The notes beneath the pieces were generated by a model. It did no database searches. It was given only the letters and a program-made list of their open reading frames with translations, and was not told the origin of the DNA. A program made the position numbers and the translations under genes. From contig NC_084725.1 in the NCBI RefSeq assembly GCF_033807575.1, positions 345,001 to 409,000 of the forward strand: a stretch of 64,000 nucleotides of DNA, given 5' to 3'. The stretch is from Cydia pomonella. Lineage: Eukaryota > Arthropoda > Insecta > Lepidoptera > Tortricidae. The stretch's first letter is position 1, and the number at the start of each line of letters is the position of its first letter. This document shows positions 43,270 through 54,697 of the stretch, one piece after another.

Positions 43270-43709
43270 CACACAAACATAACATTCCAACGTTTGAGCT
43301 CCGAAAAACAAACAATGAATATGGTCGAAGAGTACGGAAATGCATTGTACAGCGTATATTGAATAGATTTCCATATGAATTAGTAAGCTCATTAGAAGGT
43401 CGAACATGTGGGCAAGTTAGATCTATGTTAAAGAAACACATGCTTAAATAAAATGCGAAAATAATGCAAATTTATATAAAGATGAAGTGTGCTGTATAAT
43501 TAATTCTACACGCCTAGACTCCTTAACTCAAAAAATCTTGTTAATTGAAGATTAGTAGTTAAGTTAGAAAAATGCATGTTTTTTGGTATGAAATAAACAG
43601 ATTTTTTGAGTTAAGGAGTCTAGGCGTGTAGAATTAATTATACAGCACACTTCATCTTTATATAAATTTGCATTATTTTCGCATTTTTTTTTTCTAACTC
43701 ACTAATTCT
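43270..43709 (+). pseudogene. LINE family F tail with a fold-back, inserted in SINE S1
   Basis: A frame to the stop at 43449-43451 reads LRKTNNEYGRRVRKCIVQRI, then LNRFPYELVSSLEGRTCGQV and RSMLKKHMLK, a non-LTR ORF terminus. Directly after the stop begins an 85-bp segment that is repeated in perfect reverse complement 62 nt further on. The flanks AACTAATCTT (43260-43269) and AACTAATTCTT (43710-43720) are a near-perfect target duplication. Confidence 0.7.
43453..43684. repeat. Perfect 85-bp inverted repeat, 62-nt loop
   Basis: 43453-43537 (ATGCGAAAATAATGCAAATT ... TCCTTAACTCAAAAAATC) and 43600-43684 are exact reverse complements over all 85 positions. The left arm is the 3' UTR of the LINE F fragment. 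Confidence 0.95.
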
Positions 43710-44099
43710 AACTAATTCTTAGGAATTGGCGTAGGCACAATATACGAAAGCCACTGCCATCTGACCTTCCAATACAGAGAGTTAACTAGACCTTATTGGG
43801 TTCGGTTCCTCACGATGTTTTCCTTCACCGAAAAGCGACTGATAAATATCAAATGATATTTCGTACATAAGTTCAAAAAAAAGCATTGGTACGAGCCGGG
43901 GTTTGAAGCCGCGATCTCGGGATTGCAAGCATGCTCTTCCTGCTTGGCCACCAGCGCTTCTTCACAACACATCACAGTTTTATTGTCTTCATACGCAGTT
44001 CCAGCTCAGATGTGGGTTTCAGGGGGCTTAGCTAAGATGACAATTGGTGATAGAAAACGCCAAATGAAACTTATATAATGTATAAATAATAAAAATTAT

Positions 44100-44367
44100 A
44101 TAATAATAATAATAAATATTATAGGACATTATTACACAAATTGACTAAGTCCCACAGTAAGCTCAATAAGACTTGTGTTGAGGGTACTTAGACAACGATA
44201 TATATATTATATAAATATTTATAAATACTTAAATACATAGAAAACACCCATGACTCAGGAACAACTATCCATACTCATCACATGAATAAATTCCCTTACC
44301 AGGATTTGAACCCGGGACCATCAGCTTCGTAGGCAGGGTCACTACCCACTAGGCCAAACCGGTCGTC
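44100..44367 (-). mobile_element. SINE S2, copy 3
   Basis: Complete: (TAA)n tail at the left, B box in reverse (GGATTTGAACCCGGGACCAT) and head ending GGTCGTC at 44367. Confidence 0.85.
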
Positions 44368-44439
44368 AAATGTATGGAAACAGTCATATAAATAACTAAA
44401 GGGGCCTGCATATGTGAAGCGAATTGTGAAAAAGTTTTC

Positions 44440-44775
44440 ACCTCAGCAGCTCGAAAAAGCCTATTTTCATCACTCCAGGGAGTGAGACAAGCTTTCGTCA
44501 CAATGATAATGCCTTTCATTCATGAATGTAAATAAATGTGGTTAACTTTACTTGATGTTGAACTTGTTTAACCTTTAATATGTTCTCACTACTGAGGTGA
44601 AAAGTTCTGTGAGTCACACGAGAGCAAGGTTATTTTACATCTCGTGTTTTTGAGTCCCTCGCTACGCTCAAGATTCTAACTTAGAATCCCTCGTTTTGCT
44701 CGTGATGCAATTAGAGAATCTTTGGCTTACTCAGAATCAACACTCGCAAGAAAAACCAACCTTCCTCTCTTGTTG
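44440..44775 (+). mobile_element. MITE-like repeat with inverted block TTCACCTCAG / CTGAGGTGAA
   Basis: TTCACCTCAGCAGCTCG near 44438 and CTACTGAGGTGAAAAG near 44588 are inverted. The following text (GAGTCCCTCGCTACGCTCAA, AGAATCCCTCGTTTTGCTCG) is typical of interspersed lepidopteran repeats. Borders uncertain. Confidence 0.4.
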
Positions 44776-45066
44776 CACAAATAACTATTTCAATACCTAC
44801 CCATTCAGTCAAATTTAAATGCAGTTATTATGCAAGCACTTACTATAAGACCTTATACCAAATCACTCAAACATAAAATGATTTTCAATAAACGAGCTCC
44901 AACCTATCTGCGAAAACCAATCACTAAAAGCAAAAATATAAAAATTCAATACCGTGAAACGTAGACGAGCATTAACCTGACAAAAAATCCTTGGAAAATA
45001 TCCATTTTCCGAACTCCAATTTATATACCAAGCGTATATTCTGTTAATGTAATTATCTCCTCAATT

Positions 45067-45342
45067 TTGTATAAAACCTTCCCTGTGTGTGTGCACTCTC
45101 AAAATGCATGTTTGTTATGCGTTTGTAGTGTACGGGTGTATATGGACCCCCTCCCACTGGGGGCTGATGACGATGACGAGTCTGCGCAGTTGCTAGAGCG
45201 GGACGGAAGAGTCTACCTTCCCCCGAATTACTATAGACATGATTTAATACTAGTGATTTCGTTTCGCATTATGCGTCATTACGGGCTATTTGGTGCTTTA
45301 ATGGAAGAAAGCGATTGGTTGGAAATTTGGGTTTTATTTTAG
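45067..45342 (+). other. Coding-like segment, possible exon, unidentified
   Basis: A 91-codon ORF. Its centre (MDPLPLGADDDDESAQLLER then DGRVYLPPNYYR) is GC-richer than the flanks and has non-random composition, as in a real exon. I recognise no family. It could be one exon of a gene whose other parts lie outside the window, or a relic. Splice borders were not fixed. Confidence 0.3.
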
Positions 45343-45738
45343 ACTGGTTTTGGTCAATTTGATCATCAGTATTGTGTTAAGCATATTTGTTAACCGTTAA
45401 ATAACCTAATCTATTTCATATCATTTGATATTTACTAGAAACGATTTCTAGAAAATATCGACAGAAAAAAGCGAAAGAAATTTAAAGGTGAATACCGTCC
45501 GTATTCGACTGGTAAAATAAGCGGAGATTAATGCCCAACAGGGGGACGTATGCATTTATTTATTTTTATGATGATTTGCTATTGTATGCTCGTAACTATA
45601 TGAGCTAAAAGTCAAGAAAGTATGTTAAATATGAAATTCTGACGGAAAGGTGAAATATCATAACTTTTGTCCTCCTACAATTATGTCCTCCTCAAATTTC
45701 TCGTAAGACAAACTATACCTAGACAAGAATTCTACTCT

Positions 45739-45930
45739 AATAGTACATTACATAAAAATAAATATTAGAAAATAAGAAATTTTAAATCGACACGAGTTGC
45801 GAATTACCTATTCGCACATGTATCGTACAACGTTTTACAGTACATATGGCCCTTTAAATGTTCGACACAGTAACGTAATAATGCTAATTTTCGCACTAGT
45901 GCGGTAAAATAGCACCATATGTACTGTAAA
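45739..45930 (+). mobile_element. MITE-like repeat, family R, copy 2 (internal deletion)
   Basis: AATAGTACATTAC at the left, CGCACTAGTGCG and CACCATATGTACTGTAAA at the right. It lacks the middle block present in copy 3. Confidence 0.55.
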
Positions 45931-46207
45931 TGATTATTATATATTGGATACTTAATGCAAGTAAAATCATCAGTCAGTCTTTTCTTTAATTCTAGTGTAC
46001 TTACATCTGAAAGATGTTACATACGACAACACGCGTTTATATAGATATGAAACTATGAATTTTGAAATATTTTCTCCATCTTATCATCTAAGACCTCCAA
46101 ATTTCTAGACGTATTTATCTACTTTATCGATCTTTTTGCTTAAAATAACATCATCACAGTCAGATCCATCAAGCAATAAGACTGTTAAAATAAATGTTCT
46201 AATTGCA

Positions 46208-46441
46208 AAATAGTACATTACGATACAAGTGCGAAATATAGGAAATTCAAAACGAGTGGCGATAAATTAAAACACGACCGAAGGGAGTGTTTTAAATCGA
46301 CACGAGTTGCGATTTACCTATTCGCACATGTATCGTACAACGTTTTACAGTACATATATGGCCCTTTAAATGTTCGACACAGTAACGTAATATGCTAATT
46401 TACGCACTAGTGCGGAAAAGTATCACCATATGTACTGTAAA
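46208..46441 (+). mobile_element. MITE-like repeat, family R, copy 3
   Basis: AATAGTACATTACGATACAA through GTGGCGATAAATTAAAACAC and CGCACTAGTGCG to CACCATATGTACTGTAAA. Reverse orientation relative to 6465-6695. Confidence 0.6.
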
Positions 46442-47410
46442 GGTAATGTAAAATCATTTTCATCTCAAATGCTCAAATAATCTATAACTCATACATACTT
46501 AAATCTTTGAATTTGGTTTATTTCATTACAAAATTGCTCATAAAATGTAAGTAAAATAAAGGCCATTGACCTTCTCATTAGTTTTGCTCATTTTCGGCAG
46601 CATTGTCGAAATAGGCCTTGGTAACCGTAGAACCTTAACAGAAGGATGTAGAGTTCATTTTGCTTTGGCATGCTGCGTCCTATTCTCGGTCGAGATGAGA
46701 ACATAGAATATAATAGTAAGATAGTTTATGCCTGCGGTGTCATGCAGTTTTTTGGATTTCGATTTCCTTCACAAAACAGTTAAGGGGCTGTCAACACCCA
46801 ATGTCCTTGAAATTGATGTTACTTAAAGAGTTTTTTAAGAAAAACTATTTGTTTTAGTCAAGTAAGAAAAATATATGTTCATATTAATTATATTGTATAG
46901 TACCGTGGTTGTACTCGATACATGATTGAACGAAATCGGCTCGATAGAAAATAATTGCAAAGATTGGTCTTAAAATCACAATTAAACGGTTCTATGTCTT
47001 TATTGTTTTGACTTATGGGTCTGCAATTAAAATCACTATTTCAAAACATTTATATCTAAACCGCTAATGAGTAAAATATTACACTAATGATCCACATTTT
47101 GTTATTTAAATAATTTTCTTATTATTCCCTTGCCCAGGCCCAGTATCATGCGACAGTGCTATCTCATTTACTTCGATACAAATAGACAGTGTGCACGCTT
47201 TAGGTATTGACAGCCTCTTAATGCTATTAATTAAAATTTCTTTATTAGTAAGTGCCTAGATTACCCTAGCACTATGGGGCCTCACTGCTTTTACTTATTA
47301 CGTTTTCGCAGCTTCCAAAGAGACCCTGATACAGGTATAGGGAAGAGGTACAGGAATGGAGGGGCCTTTCATTTGTCCCTTAACTTGTCAACGTAATGCA
47401 TTGTGTACTT
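46442..47410. other. Spacer, no gene seen
   Basis: AT-rich, with no ORF above 60 codons of interest. Confidence 0.4.
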
Positions 47411-47495
47411 TAAAGTTCGGTAATGGCACTGAACCAAGCGCAAGCGCATGCGTCCATAGGCTGCCATACCCGCTTGCTATCAGGTGGACAGGTAC
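47411..47495 (+). mobile_element. Family H/Y 3' end fragment, diverged
   Basis: GCGCATGCGTCCATAGGCTG and CGCTTGCTATCAGGTGGA resemble the 3' UTR of LINE H. Confidence 0.35.
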
Positions 47496-47504
47496 AATTT
47501 TTTT

Positions 47505-48128
47505 GATGTTGTGATGGGGAAATAATGTTAAACTGGCGACAGGTCACGTGACCTACAGATTCGTCAGATTGAAAATTCGTAAGACGGACACGTGACCTGA
47601 TCGAAAAACTTTTTAACGTTAAATAGTTGTAATAGTTCTGAAGTGTTAATTTTTTAGTATAATATAAATTGTCATGTTTGTTTATAGTGCAATAAATGAA
47701 TATTGTATTTTACCACATAAATGATAGTACTTTTTTTAAAAAATAATATTATTATTATAGGACATTATTACACAAATTGACTAAGTCCCACAGTAAGCTC
47801 AATAAGGCTTGTGTTGAGGGCAACGATATATATAATATATAAATATTTATAAATACTTAAATACATAGAAAACACCCATGACTCAGGAACAAATATCCCT
47901 GCTCATCACACAAATACATGGCCTTACCAGGATTTGAACCCGGGACCATCAGCTTCGTAGGCAGGGTCACTACCCACTAGGCCAAACCGGTCGTCATAAC
48001 TTTTATACTGATAATTAAGGCAATTCGTGCAATATTATTCCCTAACCATTCTAAAATATCAAAAGTGCACAACGTTAATATTCAAGTTTTCACTTCTGCC
48101 GGCACTCCCGGAGTGCAACCCGTTGTTT
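47505..48128 (+). mobile_element. Family T element, copy 2, split by SINE S2
   Basis: 47509-47734 and 47999-48128 are collinear with 11089-11480 (CACGTGACCTGATCGAAAAA; ATAAATGATAGTACTTTT; TTATACTGATAATTAAGGCA). About 90 bp of the middle of copy 1 is missing here. The right end is longer than in copy 1 and contains the inverted terminal block. Confidence 0.7.
47735..47998 (-). mobile_element. SINE S2, copy 4, inserted in family T
   Basis: ACTTTT stands on both sides (47729-47734 and 47999-48004). The copy lacks about 11 nt (TACTTAGA block) found in the other S2 copies. Head at the right, A/T-rich tail at the left. Confidence 0.8.
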
Positions 48129-48845
48129 TTAGAGTTCCGTAGCCAAATGGCAAAAAACGGAACCCTTATAGATTCGTCATGTCCGTCTGTCTGTCCGATT
48201 CTGTCACAGCCACTTTTTTCCGAAACTATAAAAGCTATACTGTTCAAACTTGGTAAGTAGATGTATTCTATGAACCGCATTATAATGTTTACACAAAAAT
48301 AGAAAAAAACAATAAATTTTGGGGGTTCCCCATACTTAGAACTGAAACTCAAAAAATCTTTTTTCATCAAACCCATACCCGTAACTTCTAAAATAACAGA
48401 ATGAAAAATCTAAAAAAAATATATGATATATATTGCCATGCAAACTTCCACCGAAAATTGGTTCGAACGAGATCTAGTAAGTAGTTTTTTTTTAATACGT
48501 CATAAAAATTAAAAAATTTTTTTTTTTCATCAAACCCATACGTGTACGGGGTATCTAGGGATAGGTCTTCAAAAATGATATTTAGGTTTCTAATATCATT
48601 TTTTTCTAAACTGAATAGTTTGCGCGAGAGACACTTCCAAAGTGAAAAAATGTGTGTCCCCCTCCCCTGTAACTTCTAAAATAACAGAATGAAAAATCTA
48701 AAAAAAAATATATGATATACATTACCATGCAAACTTCCAACGAAAATTGGTTTGAACCAGATCTAGTAAGTAGTTTTTTTTAATACGTCATAAATGGTAC
48801 GGAACCCTTCATGGGCGAGTCCGACTCGCACTTGGCCGCTTTTTA
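48128..48845 (+). mobile_element. Family K element, copy 2
   Basis: AGTTCCGTAGCCAAATGGCA ... GAGTCCGACTCGCACTTGGC, with the block CTTCCAxCGAAAATTGGTT repeated near 48445 and 48735. It abuts family T at 48128 without spacer. Confidence 0.7.
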
Positions 48846-50573
48846 TCAAAGACTCGTCTTGCTCCGCTAAATACATATTTGATCTTTCATTCTAGGTACT
48901 AATACCTCCAGCCTACTTCTTTCCTTCCTTCAATCTTCGTATTTCCTCTATGATGTCTTTTGGATTCCTTTCTAATATACATATTTGTTTTTTTCTCGAT
49001 AATATGATTTCTAGCATACCCATTTTCCTCTGTTCTATAGGTAACTAGTTTTGTTTGACGTTCTTGCTGTCGAGCCCATGTCTGACAGTCGTATGACGTC
49101 AAGGAATAATTGCAATTTCAAATAATTTTCTTTTAGCATTGCCTGTGACTTATCTTCCTTGTATACTCTGCGTCAAATTCCTAATCCATCGGTTTACGCA
49201 GCAACCTTTGCCTACGTATTTGGCATACTTCGATATTTCACCGATGTCTGCATGGTTTGGGTCCATATCCCAGCCTTGTGTGCTTTGCAATGTGTATTTA
49301 AGTAACCATTGCACTTAATGTTATAAATGATTAAGCAACTCTGCACTCTGTCTGTCTGTCTGTCACTTTTTCGCGCAAAATCGGGTCACCCGATTAAGAT
49401 GAACTTTAATCCCGTAAGAAATAAGCTCTCTCACCTTAGTGAAGGAGAGTAAAATTAGATTTTAATAAAAGTATTGGCTTCTTCCAAGTTTTTATATAAC
49501 TTGTAACGTTATCGTAAACTGGGTTTACTTTGAATCGCGGGTACATTGATTTTAGCTCAATAAATTTTATGATGTTGGTTGGTCTTCACAAAATTACACG
49601 ATGAAATCGTTCAGAAATGAATTCCTTGTAGTTCAAATATCAATGATCAATGTTATCCCCACGAACCAAAGTAACCCCAGTTTACCGGTATGTGGCGTAG
49701 AGGTAAACTTCAAATTTTAAAAACCATTTCGACCACTATAAACTATTGGTGTTTTCAATTAAAACTGTACAATTCCCTTTTTTTCGATATACCATCAACT
49801 TTTTGGTTATTTCTACTCTAAATCACAAGGACTATGGATTTAAAAAGAAAAAATGTGTTTACGAGAAAAACCGTTTTGAGACACATTTTCACGTACATTT
49901 TGTACGAAATTGCGAAAACTAAAATTGGCTGTTTCATACATTTTGGCTGCCTTGATATTTTCTATGTGAGAGTAATTTTTATTTTCGAGATTTCGGGGTC
50001 GGTTCCATAGTAAAAGTTGCTGAGTATGACCTAAGTATATATTCAGCCCGTAAATTATTGCAGGTGACTGAATAAAACCTATGTAATATAGTTTTATTTC
50101 ATAAATTTTGAGAATTGAAACCATACACAGAAGAGGTTAAAAATCGATAACTACCGTTATTTCGGTAATAAATAATTATTGGAAACGTCTACAAAATGAG
50201 CTTTCACGGTAATATTGTTGCTGACGTTACATGCGCCATTTTATGAAGCTTTATTCGCCAAAAAGTTGGGTACAGTCAGCAACGACAGAAAAGTAATTTT
50301 ATTAATATTTTGTACAAAAAAAAACACAACACAAGAAAAATATATACCTACGTTCGAATATCAATGATGATTGGAAAAAATAATGTAATATTAGAATTTT
50401 ACATTTTTGAGTTCACTGTACTTTCCGAATAGTATGAATAGGTGTATATTTTACTTGGCAAGTATTTTAGGTTTATAATTGGTCAGAAAATTGATTTGGA
50501 ATCCGTCCAAAAACAATTATGCTCATATCGATGTAGCTCGAAAAACCTCAAACTGTTTTTTAACCCATAATGG
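48846..50573. other. Spacer, no gene seen
   Basis: Minus ORFs of 67 and 94 codons (48899-49102, 49840-50124) have no recognisable motif. (CTGT)n near 49350 may be a family K remnant. Confidence 0.4.
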
Positions 50574-50800
50574 TAATAAGTTTTTGGCAAAAATTTCATT
50601 ATTGGTACAAGCTTTTATCGCTGACTGTACTTTTCTTTCCACAAGTAACTAATACTCATCGAGACAATTCTAAAAACCTCAAACACAATTAGGTTACGTT
50701 GTTTTATCACAGAATTCCTATGGCCACCGGCCACCTCCTGTCTCCATCATCAGATCATCTCGATAGTATGTATGCAAATTTTCAGCTTCAAAGGAAACCG
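50574..50800 (+). mobile_element. Interspersed repeat, family U, copy 2
   Basis: AAGTTTTTGGCAAAAATTTC, CAAGCTTTTATCGCTGACTG, GTTGTTTTATCACAGAATTC, CCACCTCCTGTCTCCATCAT. Matches 53030-53170. Confidence 0.6.
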
Positions 50801-51088
50801 GGAAGTGGGTCAAATTTAACTTAATTTGATTACAAACAGACAACGGTCAGGTGAAAGTAATAAAAGCTTGTAAAAAAAAATGGACACGGCTTGCTTTCAT
50901 AAGAGCATCTGCAACTCCGACTGCATCCAGATCCAGATGTTTTCATTATAAATAATTGATTTAATTAACCTAGTCGAAAGGTCCATTTCAGCTTTTGTGA
51001 AAATGCTTTCGTAATTATGTCCGTTTTTTCCCCTTTACAAGTTGAATGAATGAATTTATTTCATAAACATCAAATTACATAGATTTCC

Positions 51089-51265
51089 TTAAGTAAGTAA
51101 GTAAGTAAGTAAATATTCTTTATTGCACCAACAATTATACATTTTACATACATGTAAAATTACAAATGAATTTTAAAGGAAAATAGAACCAGGTAACAAC
51201 AGGCGGTCTTATCGCTAAAAAGCGATCTCTTCCAGACAACCTTTAGGTAGCAGGAAATTTCGAAC
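51089..51265 (-). mobile_element. LINE 3' UTR with (TTAC)n tail
   Basis: The left edge (AAGTAAGTAAGTAAGTAA, 51091-51108) is the reversed repeat tail, followed by ATATTCTTTATTGCACCAAC and, further in, AACAGGCGGTCTTATCGC. This is a common 3' UTR of a lepidopteran non-LTR element. No ORF part is retained. Confidence 0.6.
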
Positions 51266-51752
51266 TCATACAAAAGTCAACAGGTAGTGCAAGGAGCTAA
51301 ATATGGAGACTATTAAATACAAACACACATACTACTTATATAAGTATTAAAACAATACCTAATATACTAATAAATATACAAACAAATCACAATTCTGGCA
51401 AATTAGAAACTCTGCTTCCTAAATAGGTGTAACCTGTACTTTAGGGTAAACAGCGCTCAGTTGTGTACGCACTGTAGTCTACGCACTTATTATTATATAA
51501 AAATATTCCCAATGCAGTAGCTAAACGCAGCCGTCGGGCTCGGCTAGTATTCGGAGGCTTTTCAAAAGCACCAATAGCGCTCCACATATTCTGTATCGCG
51601 ACCAATTAGAAGCACCTTTTAAACCACGTTTAGTACTGATCTAATATTGCTAAATCACTCTTTCATCATCCTCCATACTATCAACACCCACTTTCTACAT
51701 TTAACCGTTTTGCCAAGAACCCTTGTAAACCAGTACCTTTGGAAGATTATGC
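51266..51752. other. Spacer, no gene seen
   Basis: No supported feature. Confidence 0.35.
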
Positions 51753-52870
51753 CTTTTTTTTTTTAATACTACGTCGGTGGCAAACAAGCATACGGCCCGC
51801 CTGATGGTAAGCGGTCTCCGTAGCCTATGTACGCCTGCAACTCCAGAGGAGTTACATGCGCGTTGCCGACCCTAGCATCCCCCCCCTCGTTGAGCTCTGG
51901 CAACCTTACTCACCGGCAGAACACAACACTATGAGTAGGGTCTAGTGTTATTTGGCTGCGGTTTTCTGTAAGGCTTCCCCAGTTGGGCTCTGCTCTAGAT
52001 CTGGAATGACATCCGCTGGCTGTGCCCTAGACACAAAGCGAGAAGACATTTACAATGCACATACCTCTCTTGAGCAGAGACATGGTGCCTCTACAAAACA
52101 GACATAAAGAAACTGGACCCTTACCACCTGAGGTGTCTGCGGTCTATACTCAGGATCAAGTGGCAGGACCATGTTCCCAACTGCGTCGTTCCGGAATGTA
52201 TGGCATGGAGGCCTTACTAATGCAGCGGCAGCTCAGATGGTGCGGGCACGTCCTTCGAATGGATGACCACCGCTTGCCTAAAGCTGTGCTCTACTCTGAG
52301 TTGGCGGTGGGCAAGCGGAAGCACGGTGGTCAGCACCTGCGCTACAAGGACGTGCTGACGGCACGGACGGCATCTGAGCGCTTGCGCCATCGACCCTGAG
52401 CGTTGGGAGGAGCTTGCTGGAAGGAGGTCTTCTTGGCGTTCTACCATCTATAACGGTGTCAAAACATTTGAAGATAACCGCCTCACTAGCCTAAACATAA
52501 AACGCCAGTTACGGAAAGAGAGACCTAAGCCCTCCTAATACGTGTACACGTTCAACGCAGCTGGCCAACTTTATTGTCACGCGTGCAATAGAGTATTTAA
52601 GAGCAAGTTCGGCCTGGCCAGCCACATTAGGGCTCATGCTAGACAACGTCCATAATGTGTTTACTTGGGGTCGCCGTCATCGAAAACGATGAGGAGGACT
52701 ATATATACCTCTCTTTTGGACGTAGTTTAAGGACGTACCCGGGTCCAATCCACGCGGGCGAAGTATTTTCATTAAATAGTGCCGATATCGGTGCCGACTG
52801 TACCCAGCAATAATGACAAGCAGCCCTGTAATCCCGCGTCGCACGTACAAACGGACCCTCATATTTTATT
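51753..52870 (-). mobile_element. Repeat family Y, split by LINE E
   Basis: 51753-52071 starts with the reversed 3' signature (ACTACGTCGGTGGCAAACAA), continues CTCGTTGAGCTCTGGCAACC and reaches ATACCTCTCTT. 52705-52870 resumes with ATACCTCTCTTTTGGACGTA, GTTTAAGGACGTACCCGGGT. An uninterrupted copy at 63128-63405 has these parts contiguous. Confidence 0.7.
52072..52704 (+). pseudogene. LINE E (RTE-like) C-terminus with C2H2 finger, inserted in family Y
   Basis: Bounded by ATACCTCTCTT at 52061-52071 and 52705-52715 (11-bp target duplication). Three successive frames give WCLYKTDIKKLDPYHLRCLR; then QLRWCGHVLRMDDHRLPKAV with KHGGQHLRYKDVL; then IDPERWEELAGRRSSWRS and NGVKTFEDNRLTSLNIKRQL. An in-frame TAA follows KPS, after which YTFNAAGQLYCHACNRVFKS continues with KFGLASHIRAHARQ. 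The last part has C-x2-C-x12-H-x3-H spacing, a classical zinc finger at the ORF end. At least two frameshifts and one stop make it dead. The polymerase core is absent. Confidence 0.8.
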
Positions 52871-53029
52871 TATATACCGTTCCGATTGACATAAAACTAT
52901 GTAACGTGCGTTATTTACTACATGGACGATATGTTCAGCTCTTTGTTGCTTTCCTTTGTTTCAATATAAACTAGTACCAGTGATTTGTGAGGTGTAGACC
53001 TCGCGTTAACATTAGAAAATATAAAGTGA

Positions 53030-53170
53030 ATAAGTTTTTGGCAAAAATTTCATTTTTGATACAAGCTTTTATCGCTGACTGTACCTTTCTTTTCACAGGC
53101 AACTAATACTCATCGAGGCAATTGCGTTGTTTTATCTCAGAGTTCCTATGGATACCTCCTGTCTGCATTC
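53030..53170 (+). mobile_element. Interspersed repeat, family U, copy 3
   Basis: GGCAAAAATTTCATTTTTGA, CAAGCTTTTATCGCTGACTG, CTCATCGAGGCAATT, TCCTATGGATACCTCCTGTC. Confidence 0.6.
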
Positions 53171-53187
53171 AGAAAAAACATTACAGG

Positions 53188-53323
53188 TACAATCACGTCT
53201 GAAAATATCGGTACGAAAAATGTGCCAAAAATATGTATACACTACCTTAATATATGGGAAATAAAGTCGTGTATACATATTTTTAGCACTTTTTTCGTAT
53301 CGATATTTTCAGACGTGGCCGTA
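53188..53323. mobile_element. Palindromic MITE, family P, copy 2
   Basis: CACGTCTGAAAATATCGGTA at the left mirrors TATCGATATTTTCAGACGTG at the right. GTATACAC and GTGTATAC pair near the centre. 136 bp, better preserved than 1288-1426. Confidence 0.75.
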
Positions 53324-53423
53324 CGAGTAGGTATATCTAATAAAAAAATCATTTGACTGCTCTGGAGGCGTATTCTGATCGTAATTTGATCATCCATACT
53401 GATTTTTTCAACCATATACGTCT

Positions 53424-53570
53424 TTTTAACACGCTTTTATTAGGTCGACCTGTATGTAACTAATATCGGAATCTAAGGTAACTAATTTAACCATCTTCCA
53501 AGGATCGTAGCGTCATGGAAATTGGCAGCTGTATGTAGTTCTGATGACAATACAATAATATGGTAATATG
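53424..53570 (+). mobile_element. Repeat family V fragment
   Basis: Same text as 41466-41616 (ACGCTTTTATTAGGTCGACC, ACCATCTTCCAAGGATCGTA). It lacks the tandem part. Confidence 0.65.
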
Positions 53571-53665
53571 TTACTCCTCTGGAGTAGCAGGCGTACATAG
53601 GCTACGGAGACTACTTACCATCAGGCGGGCCGTATGCTTGTTTGCCACCGAAGTAATATAAACAA
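53571..53665 (+). mobile_element. Family Y/H 3' end fragment
   Basis: TTACTCCTCTGGAGTAGCAG, CTTACCATCAGGCGGGCCGT, TTGCCACCGAAGTAATATAA, ending in an A-run. Confidence 0.65.
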
Positions 53666-54118
53666 AAAAAAAAACATATAAAGCATCCTCGCCGAATTTC
53701 TAGTATTTTTTTGCTTTTTGCGAGAACGATTGATTTTCCTCTACAACACAATTGAAGTTTAGCCCACGATTTAGAGTATTTAGAATACCACACACATATA
53801 ACTAACCTTTTATAATAACTATATAATTAAATATAACTTTATAATTAAAGTGTGTATGTGTACAGGTTTCTCAACAATATCATCATATCCAACATACATG
53901 TAGGTAACCAAAATAGTCCTTTGATCTGTGTCCTAAGGCCACGCTACGTCAACACGCGTTACATACGTGACGTCACATCACGTCACTAACTACGCCTCCT
54001 TACGTGAATTCAAATTATCACTGATCAGACATCCAATTCCAGGGAGCAAACATTTAAAAATTTCTGCTTTTGACCGCCGCACATATACAAAAGGTTAAGT
54101 AACGGTATATAAGTTTAA

Positions 54119-54357
54119 CGACCGGGCTGGCCTAGTGGGTAGTGACCCTGCCTATGAAGCCGATGGTGCTGTGTTCTAATCCCGGTAAGGGCATTTATTT
54201 GTGTGATGAGCACAGATATTTGTTCCTGAGTCATGGATGTTTTCTATGTATTTGTGTATTTTATATATCGTTGTCTAAGTACCCACAACACAAGCCTTCT
54301 TGGCTTGCCGTGGGACTTAGTCGATTTGTTTAACAATGTGCTATAAGATTTATTTAT
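54119..54357 (+). mobile_element. SINE S2, copy 5
   Basis: The only complete + strand copy: head CGACCGGGCTGGCCTAGTGG, B box altered (TGTTCTAATCC), body GTGGGACTTAGTCGATTTGT, tail TTATTTATTTAATTATT. More diverged than the other copies. Confidence 0.8.
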
Positions 54358-54628
54358 TTAATTATTGTATGTACAACAGCTAGGGCAAATTTGATACTCT
54401 GTGCTAACAAATACAATACAATTTTTAATTATTTCATATAACCATTGATCCAGTAACCGTTTTGTCAGTACACAAAAACTAAAGCAACGCTACGCTAGCT
54501 AACGCTAACGAAACTCAACGATTGGAAAATGCACAAAATAAATGCGTCAGTAAAAGCGCCTGAATGTGAAAGAGACTCAGATTGATTCGATGCAGTAAAA
54601 AATTGCTCAATCACCAATACGCATACAG

Positions 54629-54654
54629 TACATACATACATACATACATACATA
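54629..54654. repeat. (CATA)n microsatellite
   Basis: ACATACATACATACATACAT and one further unit, 44 bp left of the hAT element. Confidence 0.9.
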
Positions 54655-54697
54655 TAGTTTTGTCGATCGCGAAATTAAACAATACATTGTTCGTAGC

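Larger units (their letters stand above)
43207..43972 (-). mobile_element. SINE S1 split by a retroelement insertion
   Basis: 43207-43259 carries the 3' part of S1 (GCTCATGGGAGCCTGGGGTC). 43721-43972 carries the rest, including the tRNA head with B box (GGGGTTTGAAGCC reversed) and ending CCACCAGCGC. Between them lies a separate insertion of about 450 bp. Confidence 0.8.
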
